Assembly (NCBI GenBank): GCA_964393535.1
Contig: CAYMUC010000032.1
Span: 1 to 28,431, forward strand
Length of the DNA stretch: 28,431 nucleotides
Origin: CAYMUC01 sp964393535
GTDB lineage: Bacteria; Actinomycetota; Acidimicrobiia; Acidimicrobiales; Ilumatobacteraceae
Direction: 5' to 3'
A program made the translations under genes and the position numbers. Position 1 is the stretch's first letter. Each line of letters starts with the position of its first letter. The notes beneath the pieces are model-generated. The model worked only from the letters and a program-made list of their open reading frames with translations, was not told the DNA's origin and did no database searches. Of this stretch, positions 15,921-22,660 are shown one piece after another.

Positions 15921-16745
15921 TCAGTTGAACATTGCCTCGAGGCTGGCCTCGGGCGTCAGAGCACCCTGCGCCACTTCGGTCAGTGGTCCCCGGATGACCC
16001 ACAGCAACCCCAGCATCTCCTGTGTACGGGTACTGATCAGCGCACCCTGATCGGCGACCTCGTCGGCGACGGTTTCCCGCACCATCACGTCACCGTCATC
16101 GATCATGGTGGTGCTCCAGGGAACGACCACGTTGATGCCGTTGATGGCTTCGTACAACGCCAGTGGATAGGCACCCTCCACACCCAAGGGCGTGCTGACG
16201 ACGATCTGTACCAGGCGCACATCGGCGCGACGACGGAACTGCACCACCGCGTAGTCGTCTTCGTGTTGCAGCACGGTCGACTGCTCGTCGGTGGTGATCA
16301 CCTCGAAGCCGTCGGCGACCAGTTCGGCCACCGAGTCCGACCACACGTGGGGATCGCTGAAGTGAATGCCCTCCCACACCTCGCCCTCGAGTCCAGCCGC
16401 CTGCAGTTCGGCAACATCGACCTGGCGCATGGCGTCCACGATCACGAACCACTCCGCCGGGACGGCCACGGGCTCGGTCGGCAATGCGTGGCTCGTGGTC
16501 AGCGTGATGCGTAGTACGTCGCCCGAAGGCAGTTCACCCGGTGAGCGAGTACGACTGGAGGCACCAAAGATGTCGTCCTGCGTCAGACGCTCCCATGTGG
16601 TCTGGTCGATCTTGCCCCGCACCTCGACTATGTCGTCGACGATGCGGGCATCGACGTTCGTGAGCGTCACGGTACCTGTGGGGTGGCTGAACTCGACCGA
16701 AGCGGCTGGAGTCGTGCTGTCGGTCTCACGCCGGAACCACACCAT
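15921..16745 (-). CDS. YbjN-like protein 1, putative chaperone or partner of the DUF4157 protein
   Basis: The 274-residue protein resembles the YbjN/type III secretion chaperone-like fold in its C-terminal half: SVAELVADGFEVITTDEQ, a strand VVQFRRRADVRLVQIVVS, ALYEAINGINVVVPWSTTMIDDGDVMVRET, then a long helix through MLGLLWVIRGPL. That fold is known in putative sensory regulators and in small secretion chaperones. The N-terminal half is a beta-rich region seen also in its paralog at 19084-19908, which has exactly the same length. The ATG at 16745 shares its A with the TGA of the DUF4157 gene (TGATG), so the two are translationally coupled. No signal peptide or membrane segment is visible. The fold assignment is moderate; partnership with DUF4157 is inferred from position. 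Confidence 0.7.
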   Translation of the reverse strand: MVWFRRETDSTTPAASVEFSHPTGTVTLTNVDARIVDDIVEVRGKIDQTTWERLTQDDIFGASSRTRSPGELPSGDVLRITLTTSHALPTEPVAVPAEWFVIVDAMRQVDVAELQAAGLEGEVWEGIHFSDPHVWSDSVAELVADGFEVITTDEQSTVLQHEDDYAVVQFRRRADVRLVQIVVSTPLGVEGAYPLALYEAINGINVVVPWSTTMIDDGDVMVRETVADEVADQGALISTRTQEMLGLLWVIRGPLTEVAQGALTPEASLEAMFN

Positions 16746-18991
16746 CAGCTCTTGCCCTCTTCTTCCTCTTCAGGCAGCATCGACGCCTTCGAGGTGTTCG
16801 TCAACTCGACCTTCAGGCCCAAGAAGTCGAGCTTCTTCGTGGAGGTCTCCACGAAATCCACCGACAGGGCCTCACTCGGCGGCTTCAGGAAGTCGACGCC
16901 CAGGGCGATTGCCGACTCTTCCTCTTCCTCGTAACCGAGGGCCTTGCCCGCGGCCTTGGCGACGCCCTTCGCGCTCTTGCCAAGGCTTGTGTTGAGGGCA
17001 ATCTTCGTGGCCTTCTCCTTCACCTTGTCGGCGATGATCTCGCCAGCAGGAGCCAGCATGTTGGGGATGGTCTTGGTGGCGAACACCTCGCCCTTCTCGG
17101 CCTTGGTCTTGGCCTGAGCTGCATCGACCTTGCCCTGCACATACGCCGAGATGGTGTCCATCATGGGCTTCACCTTCTCGTTGAAGGCCTCCATGAGTTT
17201 CTCGGGAATGGTGATGGTAAGGCCCAACTCCATGGTGTCGAGGTCGCCGGCCTGCTTGATCACCCCGCCCTCTTCGGTCCAGTGCAGCGACAACTCGCCC
17301 TCGATCTTGGTGGGCTTGCTGAACGACAGTTTGACGTTCAGTCCCTTCGTGTCGCGCCCGGTGACTTTCTCGGCGCCACGGGCACCCATGGTCACTGCCG
17401 ACACGAGGCCGCTCTGCTTGCCCTTGTTGGCCTCACCGGCCTTCATGCCCTTCATCTCGAGGGACTTCTTGTCGGTGCGCTTGCCCATGGACGCTTCGGC
17501 GCTGCCGCTCACGATGCCCTTGCCCTCGGCCTCCACTTCCACGAAGCCGCCCGACTCGGCGTAGTTGTCCTCGTCGGCCCCGTCACCGAAGGCCATGGAC
17601 TCGATGTAGGCCATGTTGGCTTCCGAGGACTCCTTGCCGTCCCGGCCTGCGGTGCCGAACAGGTAGTACTGAGCCTCCGCCGGAACGACACTGGACTCGG
17701 CCATACGGCGATAGAGGGCGTACCCCAACAGGTCGCCGGCCAACTTCGAGTCGGTGGCTTGGGCTTCCAGGTAACCACCCAGTGAGGCGGTGATCTCGGC
17801 GATCTTGGGGATCTTGCCGCCGCCCTTCACGGCGATGCTGCCCTTGATCTTGTACTTGCCGTCGTCGCGCTCACCCGAGACCTTGAGTGCAGCGGCCAAC
17901 TTGTAGCCGGTGATGGGAATCTCGAGTTCGATCGAGAACTCAGTGCTCTTCCCGTCCTCGTCCAACTGGCTGCCCATGATCATGCCGACCTTGGTGAACA
18001 GGGTCACGTTGTCGGCAGGATTGTGGCTCTTGAACTTCTGTGCGGCTTCGTTGGGCTTGACGTCGGGGTCCTTACCCTTTTCCAGGCGGCGTTCCTGGAC
18101 CTGCTTCTCGACGTCTTCGACCTTCTTCATGAAGGCCTTGAAACCTTCGGACTGCTTGGCGTCCTTCTTGAGTCCCGCATCGTCGAAGTACGACTGGGTG
18201 ATGGTCTTCATGCCCTGTAGCAGCGACAGGGCTTTGTCGAGGTTCCCGGCCTGAAGGGCCTCACCCTTCTTGCCGGGAACCAACTGGTAGTACTGCTCGA
18301 CCAGCTTGGCGAGTTCACCGCGCTGGGCAGGGTCTTTACCCGACACCCAACCGGCGACGGAGGGCACCATCTTGTTGTAGTCGTCGGTGCTCATGAGCAT
18401 GTTGCGGAACCGCCGGATGGACCGGCGGGCGCCGCCGCTCTCGGTGGCCACGTGGGCCAACTCGTGGCCGATGAGGCGGTCGCCTGATGAGGTGCCGGGC
18501 TGGTAGGTGCCTTTGCGGAAGAAGATGTCGTTGCCGGTGGTGAAGGCGTCGGCCTGCAGTGACCGGCTCAGTTTGTCGGCGGTGGAGTCGGTGTGGACGC
18601 GCACACCCGACAGGTCGGTGCCATACGAGTTCGAGAAATGTTCGGACTCTCGCTTGCGAAGGCCTGAGCCACTACCGCGGCGTGAGTCGATGGTGCGTTG
18701 AATGTCGTCGTCGACCTGGCTGCCACCGAGCGGATCTTTGGGGTTGGAGGCCTGGCGGCGCACCGGTGACGGAGCGTGCTCGCTGCGACGCAACTGCGAT
18801 ACCGCCGAATCGGCCATGCGATCGGCAAGCCGTTCCGAAGGGTCATCGGCCCGGCCGACGGTAAGACGGCGTACCGACGTAGAGGGTTTGGCGGTGCCAG
18901 CAGCACCAGCCTTGGCGCCCCCGAACAGCAGGTCGGAATCCAACTCGGGAAGCTCGAGGGATGGGGCAGCGACGTCATCGGCCATCCTCAT
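16745..18991 (-). CDS. DUF4157 (HExxH) protein with long uncharacterised C-terminus, candidate effector
   Basis: The 748-residue protein has a low-complexity N-terminus, then a DUF4157 domain (about residues 95-190): SYGTDLSGVRVHTDSTADKL, ADAFTTGNDIFFRKGTY, and GHELAHV with a HExxH zinc-protease-like motif at residues 176-180. DUF4157 is known as a frequent N-terminal domain of proteins linked to extracellular contractile injection systems. The remaining 550 or so residues match nothing I recognise: a Lys-rich helical part, a beta-rich middle (SIELEIPITGYKLAAALKVSG, IKGSIAVKGGGKIPK), an amphipathic helical stretch (MLAPAGEIIADKVKEKATK) and an acidic end with runs of Glu. There is no signal peptide. 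ATG 18991 or ATG 18985 may start it. It is coupled to YbjN-like 1 and follows YbjN-like 2. No injection-system structural gene is in the window. Confidence 0.82.
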   Translation of the reverse strand: MRMADDVAAPSLELPELDSDLLFGGAKAGAAGTAKPSTSVRRLTVGRADDPSERLADRMADSAVSQLRRSEHAPSPVRRQASNPKDPLGGSQVDDDIQRTIDSRRGSGSGLRKRESEHFSNSYGTDLSGVRVHTDSTADKLSRSLQADAFTTGNDIFFRKGTYQPGTSSGDRLIGHELAHVATESGGARRSIRRFRNMLMSTDDYNKMVPSVAGWVSGKDPAQRGELAKLVEQYYQLVPGKKGEALQAGNLDKALSLLQGMKTITQSYFDDAGLKKDAKQSEGFKAFMKKVEDVEKQVQERRLEKGKDPDVKPNEAAQKFKSHNPADNVTLFTKVGMIMGSQLDEDGKSTEFSIELEIPITGYKLAAALKVSGERDDGKYKIKGSIAVKGGGKIPKIAEITASLGGYLEAQATDSKLAGDLLGYALYRRMAESSVVPAEAQYYLFGTAGRDGKESSEANMAYIESMAFGDGADEDNYAESGGFVEVEAEGKGIVSGSAEASMGKRTDKKSLEMKGMKAGEANKGKQSGLVSAVTMGARGAEKVTGRDTKGLNVKLSFSKPTKIEGELSLHWTEEGGVIKQAGDLDTMELGLTITIPEKLMEAFNEKVKPMMDTISAYVQGKVDAAQAKTKAEKGEVFATKTIPNMLAPAGEIIADKVKEKATKIALNTSLGKSAKGVAKAAGKALGYEEEEESAIALGVDFLKPPSEALSVDFVETSTKKLDFLGLKVELTNTSKASMLPEEEEEGKS

Positions 18992-18993
18992 AG

Positions 18994-19021
18994 ATTATTA
19001 CGTTGAGTAGATTGATGTAAA
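18994..19021 (-). promoter_or_regulatory. Putative promoter of the DUF4157 gene
   Basis: On the minus strand TTTACA (19016-19021) and TAATAAT (18994-19000) resemble -35 and -10 boxes with a 15-16-nt spacer, in a distinctly AT-rich patch. The -10 box ends 8 nt before ATG 18985, so transcription could begin at that codon and give a leaderless mRNA. The rest of the gap to 19083 shows no further structure. Confidence 0.45.
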
Positions 19022-19083
19022 CCCCTTACCCCCAAAACTCCTGGCCACGTCTGGGTGGGGAGACAGGCGGACACACTGGAGGC

Positions 19084-19908
19084 TCAGCTGAACATGGCTT
19101 CGAGGCTGGCTTGCGGGGTGAGTGCGCCTTGGGCCACCTCGGCCAGTGGGCCACGCATGACCCAGAGCAGGCCCAGCATTTCCTGGGTGCGTTTGGCGAT
19201 GAGTGCGGCTTGGTCGGTGACGTCGTCGGTGACGGTTTCGCGCACCAGCACGTCACCATCGTCGATCATGGTGGTGCTCCAGGGAACGACCACGTTGATG
19301 CCGTTGATCGCTTGGTAGACGGCGGGGGGAACGTCGTCGCCCAGCGCCAAGGGACTGCTGACCACGATCTGGACCAACTGCACATCGCTTCGGCGGGTGA
19401 ACTGCACCGTGGCGAGGTCCTCGTCATGGCGAAACAGTGCCGTCTGGTCGTCGCCCACGATGAACCGGAACCCGTCGGCCGCCAATTCTGCGACGGCAGT
19501 GGCCCACACCGGCGGATCACTGAAGCGGATGCCTTCCCACACCTCGCCTTCGAGGCCGGCGGAAGCGAGCTCTGCGGCGTCCACCGAGCGCATGGCGTCG
19601 ATGATGATGAACCCGTGGGTGGGCAGTTCGACCGCTTCCTCAGGAAGGTCCCGATCGGTGGTGATGGTGATGCGCAGTTCACCGCCGGGAGGTAGCTCAC
19701 CGGGTGATCGAGTGCGGCTGGCGGCTCCGAAGATGTCGAGGCGTTGAATGCGCTCCCACACCTCGAAGTCGACGATCCCGCGAAGTTCCAGCCGATCATC
19801 GACGATACGAGCCTCCGCGGTGGTCAGTGTCACGTTGCCCGAGGCATGGCTGAGTTCGATGGTGGTCACGGTGACATCTTGGTCGTGGCGCGAGCGCCTT
19901 CGCACCAT
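19084..19908 (-). CDS. YbjN-like protein 2, paralog of 15921-16745
   Basis: At 274 residues it is the same length as YbjN-like 1 and aligns without gaps. Shared blocks include IFGA[AS]SRTRSPGELP, GLEGEVWEGI[RH]FSDP, EAINGINVVVPWSTTMIDDGD or its QAINGINVVV variant, and the closing EASLEAMF or ASLEAMF. ATG 19908 is preceded by AGAAGG. A stronger Shine-Dalgarno (AGGAGGGG, 19940-19947) precedes an out-of-frame ATG at 19933, but the alignment supports 19908. It lies upstream of the DUF4157 gene on the same strand with a 92-bp gap that holds its own promoter. As with its paralog, a chaperone, adaptor or immunity role is inferred only from the fold and the flanking arrangement. Confidence 0.7.
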   Translation of the reverse strand: MVRRRSRHDQDVTVTTIELSHASGNVTLTTAEARIVDDRLELRGIVDFEVWERIQRLDIFGAASRTRSPGELPPGGELRITITTDRDLPEEAVELPTHGFIIIDAMRSVDAAELASAGLEGEVWEGIRFSDPPVWATAVAELAADGFRFIVGDDQTALFRHDEDLATVQFTRRSDVQLVQIVVSSPLALGDDVPPAVYQAINGINVVVPWSTTMIDDGDVLVRETVTDDVTDQAALIAKRTQEMLGLLWVMRGPLAEVAQGALTPQASLEAMFS

Positions 19909-19968
19909 CAACTCGCCTTCTGAAGTCGGCCATCGAGGACCCCTCCTGTATGCGCATAGACTCTCACC

Positions 19969-20199
19969 ATGGCGAATGTGAACATCTATCTGCCTGACGA
20001 CTTGGCGGAGAAGGCCAGAAGCGTGGGACTCAACGTGTCGAGGGTGTGTCGGTCGGCCATCGAGGAGGCGTTGAGGGTGGCGCGCCAGACGGCTTGGCTC
20101 GAGGCCGTGCGCGATCTCCCTCCGGTGAACGTGACGCCCGATGAGGCGTTGGAGGCAGTCCGGGCGGCACGAGAGGATCTCGAGGGGACGTCGTCGTGA
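19969..20199 (+). CDS. Ribbon-helix-helix antitoxin, CcdA-like
   Basis: The 76-residue protein begins with a strand VNIYLPDDLAEKA and a helix pair LNVSRVCRSAIEEALR, the ribbon-helix-helix layout of CcdA/CopG antitoxins. The remaining helical tail (TPDEALEAVRAAREDLEG) would wrap the toxin. It binds DNA as a dimer in known systems and autoregulates its operon. Its stop overlaps the GTG of the PIN toxin (GTGA). ATG 19969 lies 60 bp from the divergent YbjN-like 2 start, so the two transcripts share a promoter region. Confidence 0.88.
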   Translation: MANVNIYLPDDLAEKARSVGLNVSRVCRSAIEEALRVARQTAWLEAVRDLPPVNVTPDEALEAVRAAREDLEGTSS

Positions 20200-20606
20200 G
20201 CCCGGTGGTGGTCGATGCGTCGGCCTTGGTCGACCTGCTGGTGGACAACGACCGGGCCCCACTGGTGCGACAAGCACTGATCGGCCGAGCGCATCATGCT
20301 CCCGCCCATCTGGACGCCGAGGTGCTGTCGGCCTTGGGCCGGCTTCGTCGTGCGGGGTTGATGACCAACGACGATGTCGGTGCGCGGTTGTCGGTCTTGG
20401 CGCGATCGCTCATCGAACGGCATCCGTTGCCGGCACTGGTGGAGGGGGCATGGGCCCGTCACGCACGACTGCGCCTGGTGGACGCCCTCTACGCCGAGTT
20501 GGCGGATCGCTTGGGGGCCACACTGGTGACCTGCGATGCCGGTCTGGCAGCACAGGTGCCCGGTGCCCTGCTCATCGAACACCCGTCGGGCGGTAGCGCA
20601 GGCTGA
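20196..20606 (+). CDS. vapC: VapC-like PIN-domain toxin (ribonuclease)
   Basis: The 136-residue product has the acidic residues of a PIN nuclease: Asp7 in VVVDASALVDLL, Glu42 in HLDAEVLSAL, Asp96 in LRLVDALYAELA and Asp114 in TLVTCDAGLA. PIN toxins of the VapC family are Mg2+-dependent RNases that cut tRNA or rRNA and are neutralised by the cognate antitoxin encoded just upstream. The GTG start overlaps the antitoxin stop by four bases. The 3' end overlaps the convergent PhyH gene by 35 bp. All four catalytic positions are present, so it is probably active. Confidence 0.9.
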   Translation: MSPVVVDASALVDLLVDNDRAPLVRQALIGRAHHAPAHLDAEVLSALGRLRRAGLMTNDDVGARLSVLARSLIERHPLPALVEGAWARHARLRLVDALYAELADRLGATLVTCDAGLAAQVPGALLIEHPSGGSAG

Positions 20607-21174
20607 GTGCCCGTCGAGGTCCACTCGACGCGTTGGGCCCTGATGCATGCACCGTGGCCGGGTGATGGGCCGAGATATCGCCGGCGTCGAGTACCACGTC
20701 CACGGCATTCGACTCGTCGACCACACTCGTGGGACTGGCCCACCCGAACACGTCGAAGGGTTCATTCACCTGTTCGAGGGGCATGAGTGGCCCGTGATGA
20801 CTGCCCGGGATCATGCGCAGGCATCCGTTGTGGGGTCCGGTGGCGTCCAGTGCCACCCAGATCGTCACCGCATGGTCGATTCCCCACTGCCGCCGCCAGG
20901 GCTCACCATCCTGGTGCCACGACACTCGCCACGGTGAGCGCGGCTGCCTCACCACGAAGGTGGCCCCGAACAGTTCGGCCTCGGTACCGAGCAACTCGCT
21001 GGCCAACCGTGAGGTCGCGTCGTGGTCGGTCATGGCGTGCACGGGTACGAGGCCGTTGGGCATGACCTCGAGGGTGCTGAGTTGTCGGAGCCACTGCTGC
21101 ACAACGTCCAAGGGGATGGCACGGCGTACCAGCACGAAGCCGTCGCCGAGGTACTGCTGCAGTCGTTCGCTCAC
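20572..21174 (-). CDS. Phytanoyl-CoA dioxygenase (PhyH) family protein
   Basis: The 200-residue protein starts at GTG 21174, which overlaps the stop of the upstream methyltransferase (GTGA). It begins LQQYLGDGFVLVRRAIP, the usual PhyH opening. It has the iron-binding HxD pair in SWHQDGEPW, the segment NGCLRMIPGSHHGPL, and the distal His plus 2-oxoglutarate Arg in HASGPNASSGPRRALSLRY. Family members are Fe(II)/2-oxoglutarate hydroxylases of lipids, amino acids or natural products. At 200 residues it is compact (many are 250-300). It is last in a six-gene operon with two methyltransferases, which suggests sequential modification of one small molecule. The substrate is unknown. Confidence 0.88.
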   Translation of the reverse strand: MSERLQQYLGDGFVLVRRAIPLDVVQQWLRQLSTLEVMPNGLVPVHAMTDHDATSRLASELLGTEAELFGATFVVRQPRSPWRVSWHQDGEPWRRQWGIDHAVTIWVALDATGPHNGCLRMIPGSHHGPLMPLEQVNEPFDVFGWASPTSVVDESNAVDVVLDAGDISAHHPATVHASGPNASSGPRRALSLRYRPTGVR

Positions 21175-21839
21175 CTTGGGGCACCAGGCGAAGCCAGGAT
21201 CATCCACGTGGCCACGGGATGCCAGCCGTGTTCGCTGCGCACCACGTTGAAGCCTCGGGACGTGAACGCCTCGGGTTCCACCGGGTTCACGTACACCACC
21301 GTGCATGCACGTGTGGCGAGTCGCGTGGCCACATCGCCCAACACCGGGCCCGTGAACGGGTTGTACAGAAAAGCGATCATGGGGTCGGCGACGTCGTCGA
21401 GGTCCACCGTGCCGGCATCCCCCACCCGCACGTCGCCCAGTGAACCCGTGCGACGCCACAGATTCCGCTCGGCCACCACCGCCAACCCGGGGTGATGCTC
21501 CACGCCGACCACCTGCACGCTCCGCCCCCGCCGCTCGAGCATGTCATGGGCGATGAGCAGCGCCTTGCCCTTCCCACAACCCAGGTCCACGAACGACGCG
21601 GGCCTCCCAGCGTGGGCCACTGCGGCGCGCAGCGACCGGCGCACCGTCGTGGTCCACACCGGCATATAGATCTTCGAGGTGGTGTCGTCGGCGAGACCTG
21701 CCGGGTACTCCATCCTTCCGGTCCACCCGTGCGTGTCGACCCGTCGCACGACGTCGAACAGATGGTTCTGGCGCCAGTACGCCAGGCACGTGCGCGCACC
21801 CGATTCCCGCCACAGTGCCCTGTAGGGGACCGAGGTCAC
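21171..21839 (-). CDS. Class I SAM-dependent methyltransferase
   Basis: The 222-residue protein has the SAM-binding motif I FVDLGCGKGKALLIAHD (about residues 72-88), an acidic second strand (VVGVEHHPGL), motif DAGTVDLDDV, and a motif-IV-like strand ending in YNPFTGPVL. I chose GTG 21839 because it overlaps the preceding stop by four bases, as elsewhere in the operon; ATG 21863 would lengthen it by eight residues. The N-terminus (YWRQNHLFDVVRRVDTHG) is typical of small-molecule methyltransferases of unknown substrate. It is flanked by another methyltransferase and a PhyH oxygenase in tight overlap. Confidence 0.85.
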   Translation of the reverse strand: MTSVPYRALWRESGARTCLAYWRQNHLFDVVRRVDTHGWTGRMEYPAGLADDTTSKIYMPVWTTTVRRSLRAAVAHAGRPASFVDLGCGKGKALLIAHDMLERRGRSVQVVGVEHHPGLAVVAERNLWRRTGSLGDVRVGDAGTVDLDDVADPMIAFLYNPFTGPVLGDVATRLATRACTVVYVNPVEPEAFTSRGFNVVRSEHGWHPVATWMILASPGAPR

Positions 21840-22639
21840 GACGCCTCGGCGCCACCTGGCCATCGCAACACCACCACCTCGTCGCTCCATGCCGGAGGGT
21901 TGTCGGCGAGGTAGGCGGCGATCTCGGCGTCGCGGTCGGGGTGCAGACACAGGCGACGCCGTGCTGATGTCACCATGGCCGCTGCGTCGGTGGCCGAGCG
22001 GGCCAGAGAACCCCGGGGTGCTCGCGTGACCTCCGGCTCCAGGCCGACCTCGCGTAACACCGCAACGGCGTCGGCATCGGTGGGGCCCGTGGGGCGGTCG
22101 ATGTTCCAGAAGTGCTTCCATGCCGCATTCATGGATGACATCGGGTGCCGCGGTGGCAGCACCGCCACCACAGCAAGTCGGGCATGGGCCGTGAGTTCCA
22201 GGACGAACCCGGTCAGATCGGCCACGTTGTAGAAGACGTGATGGCAGACCACCACATCGGCGACCGGTGCCAGGGCGGCGTCGTGAGGCCACCGACCTTG
22301 CACCTCGTGGTGGGCTACTCCGGCGCCACGAGCCGCGGTGGCGAACTGTTCGAGCATGCGCGGGTTCTCGTCGAAACCGATGAGCGTGGTGGCGGGGGGT
22401 GCCAATGCCAGCGACGAGCGCCCACCCCCGCACCCCACATCAAGTACCGAGCCGCCGGTGGTCGGGAGCACCTCTCGGGCCAGTTGGGCAGCCATGGTGT
22501 CCCGTTCCAGAGTGTCGTCGACCGCGAAGGTGGCCGGGTCGTGAGCCCATGGCGACGCCGGCGCTTGGTCGAGGATGTGCTCGGGCAGCGCCCATGACGC
22601 CAGCAGCCGCGTCCAGCGCTCCGCAGCGGTTTCGGACAT
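21836..22639 (-). CDS. Class I SAM-dependent methyltransferase (methyltransferase domain 11/25 type)
   Basis: The 267-residue product carries SVLDVGCGGGRSSLAL (motif I, about residues 64-79), LIGFDENPRML (motif II with the acidic ribose-binding Asp), and VADVVVCHHVFYNVADL (motif IV). The C-terminal half is a variable substrate domain. ATG 22639 is set by a strong Shine-Dalgarno. The stop overlaps the next methyltransferase start (GTGA). It follows the HtrA-like gene by 21 bp on the same strand. The two methyltransferases are not obvious duplicates of each other. Confidence 0.9.
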   Translation of the reverse strand: MSETAAERWTRLLASWALPEHILDQAPASPWAHDPATFAVDDTLERDTMAAQLAREVLPTTGGSVLDVGCGGGRSSLALAPPATTLIGFDENPRMLEQFATAARGAGVAHHEVQGRWPHDAALAPVADVVVCHHVFYNVADLTGFVLELTAHARLAVVAVLPPRHPMSSMNAAWKHFWNIDRPTGPTDADAVAVLREVGLEPEVTRAPRGSLARSATDAAAMVTSARRRLCLHPDRDAEIAAYLADNPPAWSDEVVVLRWPGGAEAS

Positions 22640-22644
22640 AGGTG

Positions 22645-22650
22645 ACCTCC
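22645..22650 (-). promoter_or_regulatory. Strong ribosome-binding site for the methyltransferase at 22639
   Basis: GGAGGT on the minus strand, 5 nt before ATG 22639. It fixes the start and lies in the only sizeable intergenic gap of the operon. Confidence 0.7.
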
Positions 22651-22660
22651 AGTGGAGTGC

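Noticed and set aside
19795..19933. ATG at 19933 with a strong AGGAGGGG site, minus strand
   Set aside because: It is out of frame with the YbjN-like protein, and its frame gives Arg/His-rich sequence. The gapless paralog alignment supports ATG 19908. It might be a regulatory leader ORF but there is no further evidence.
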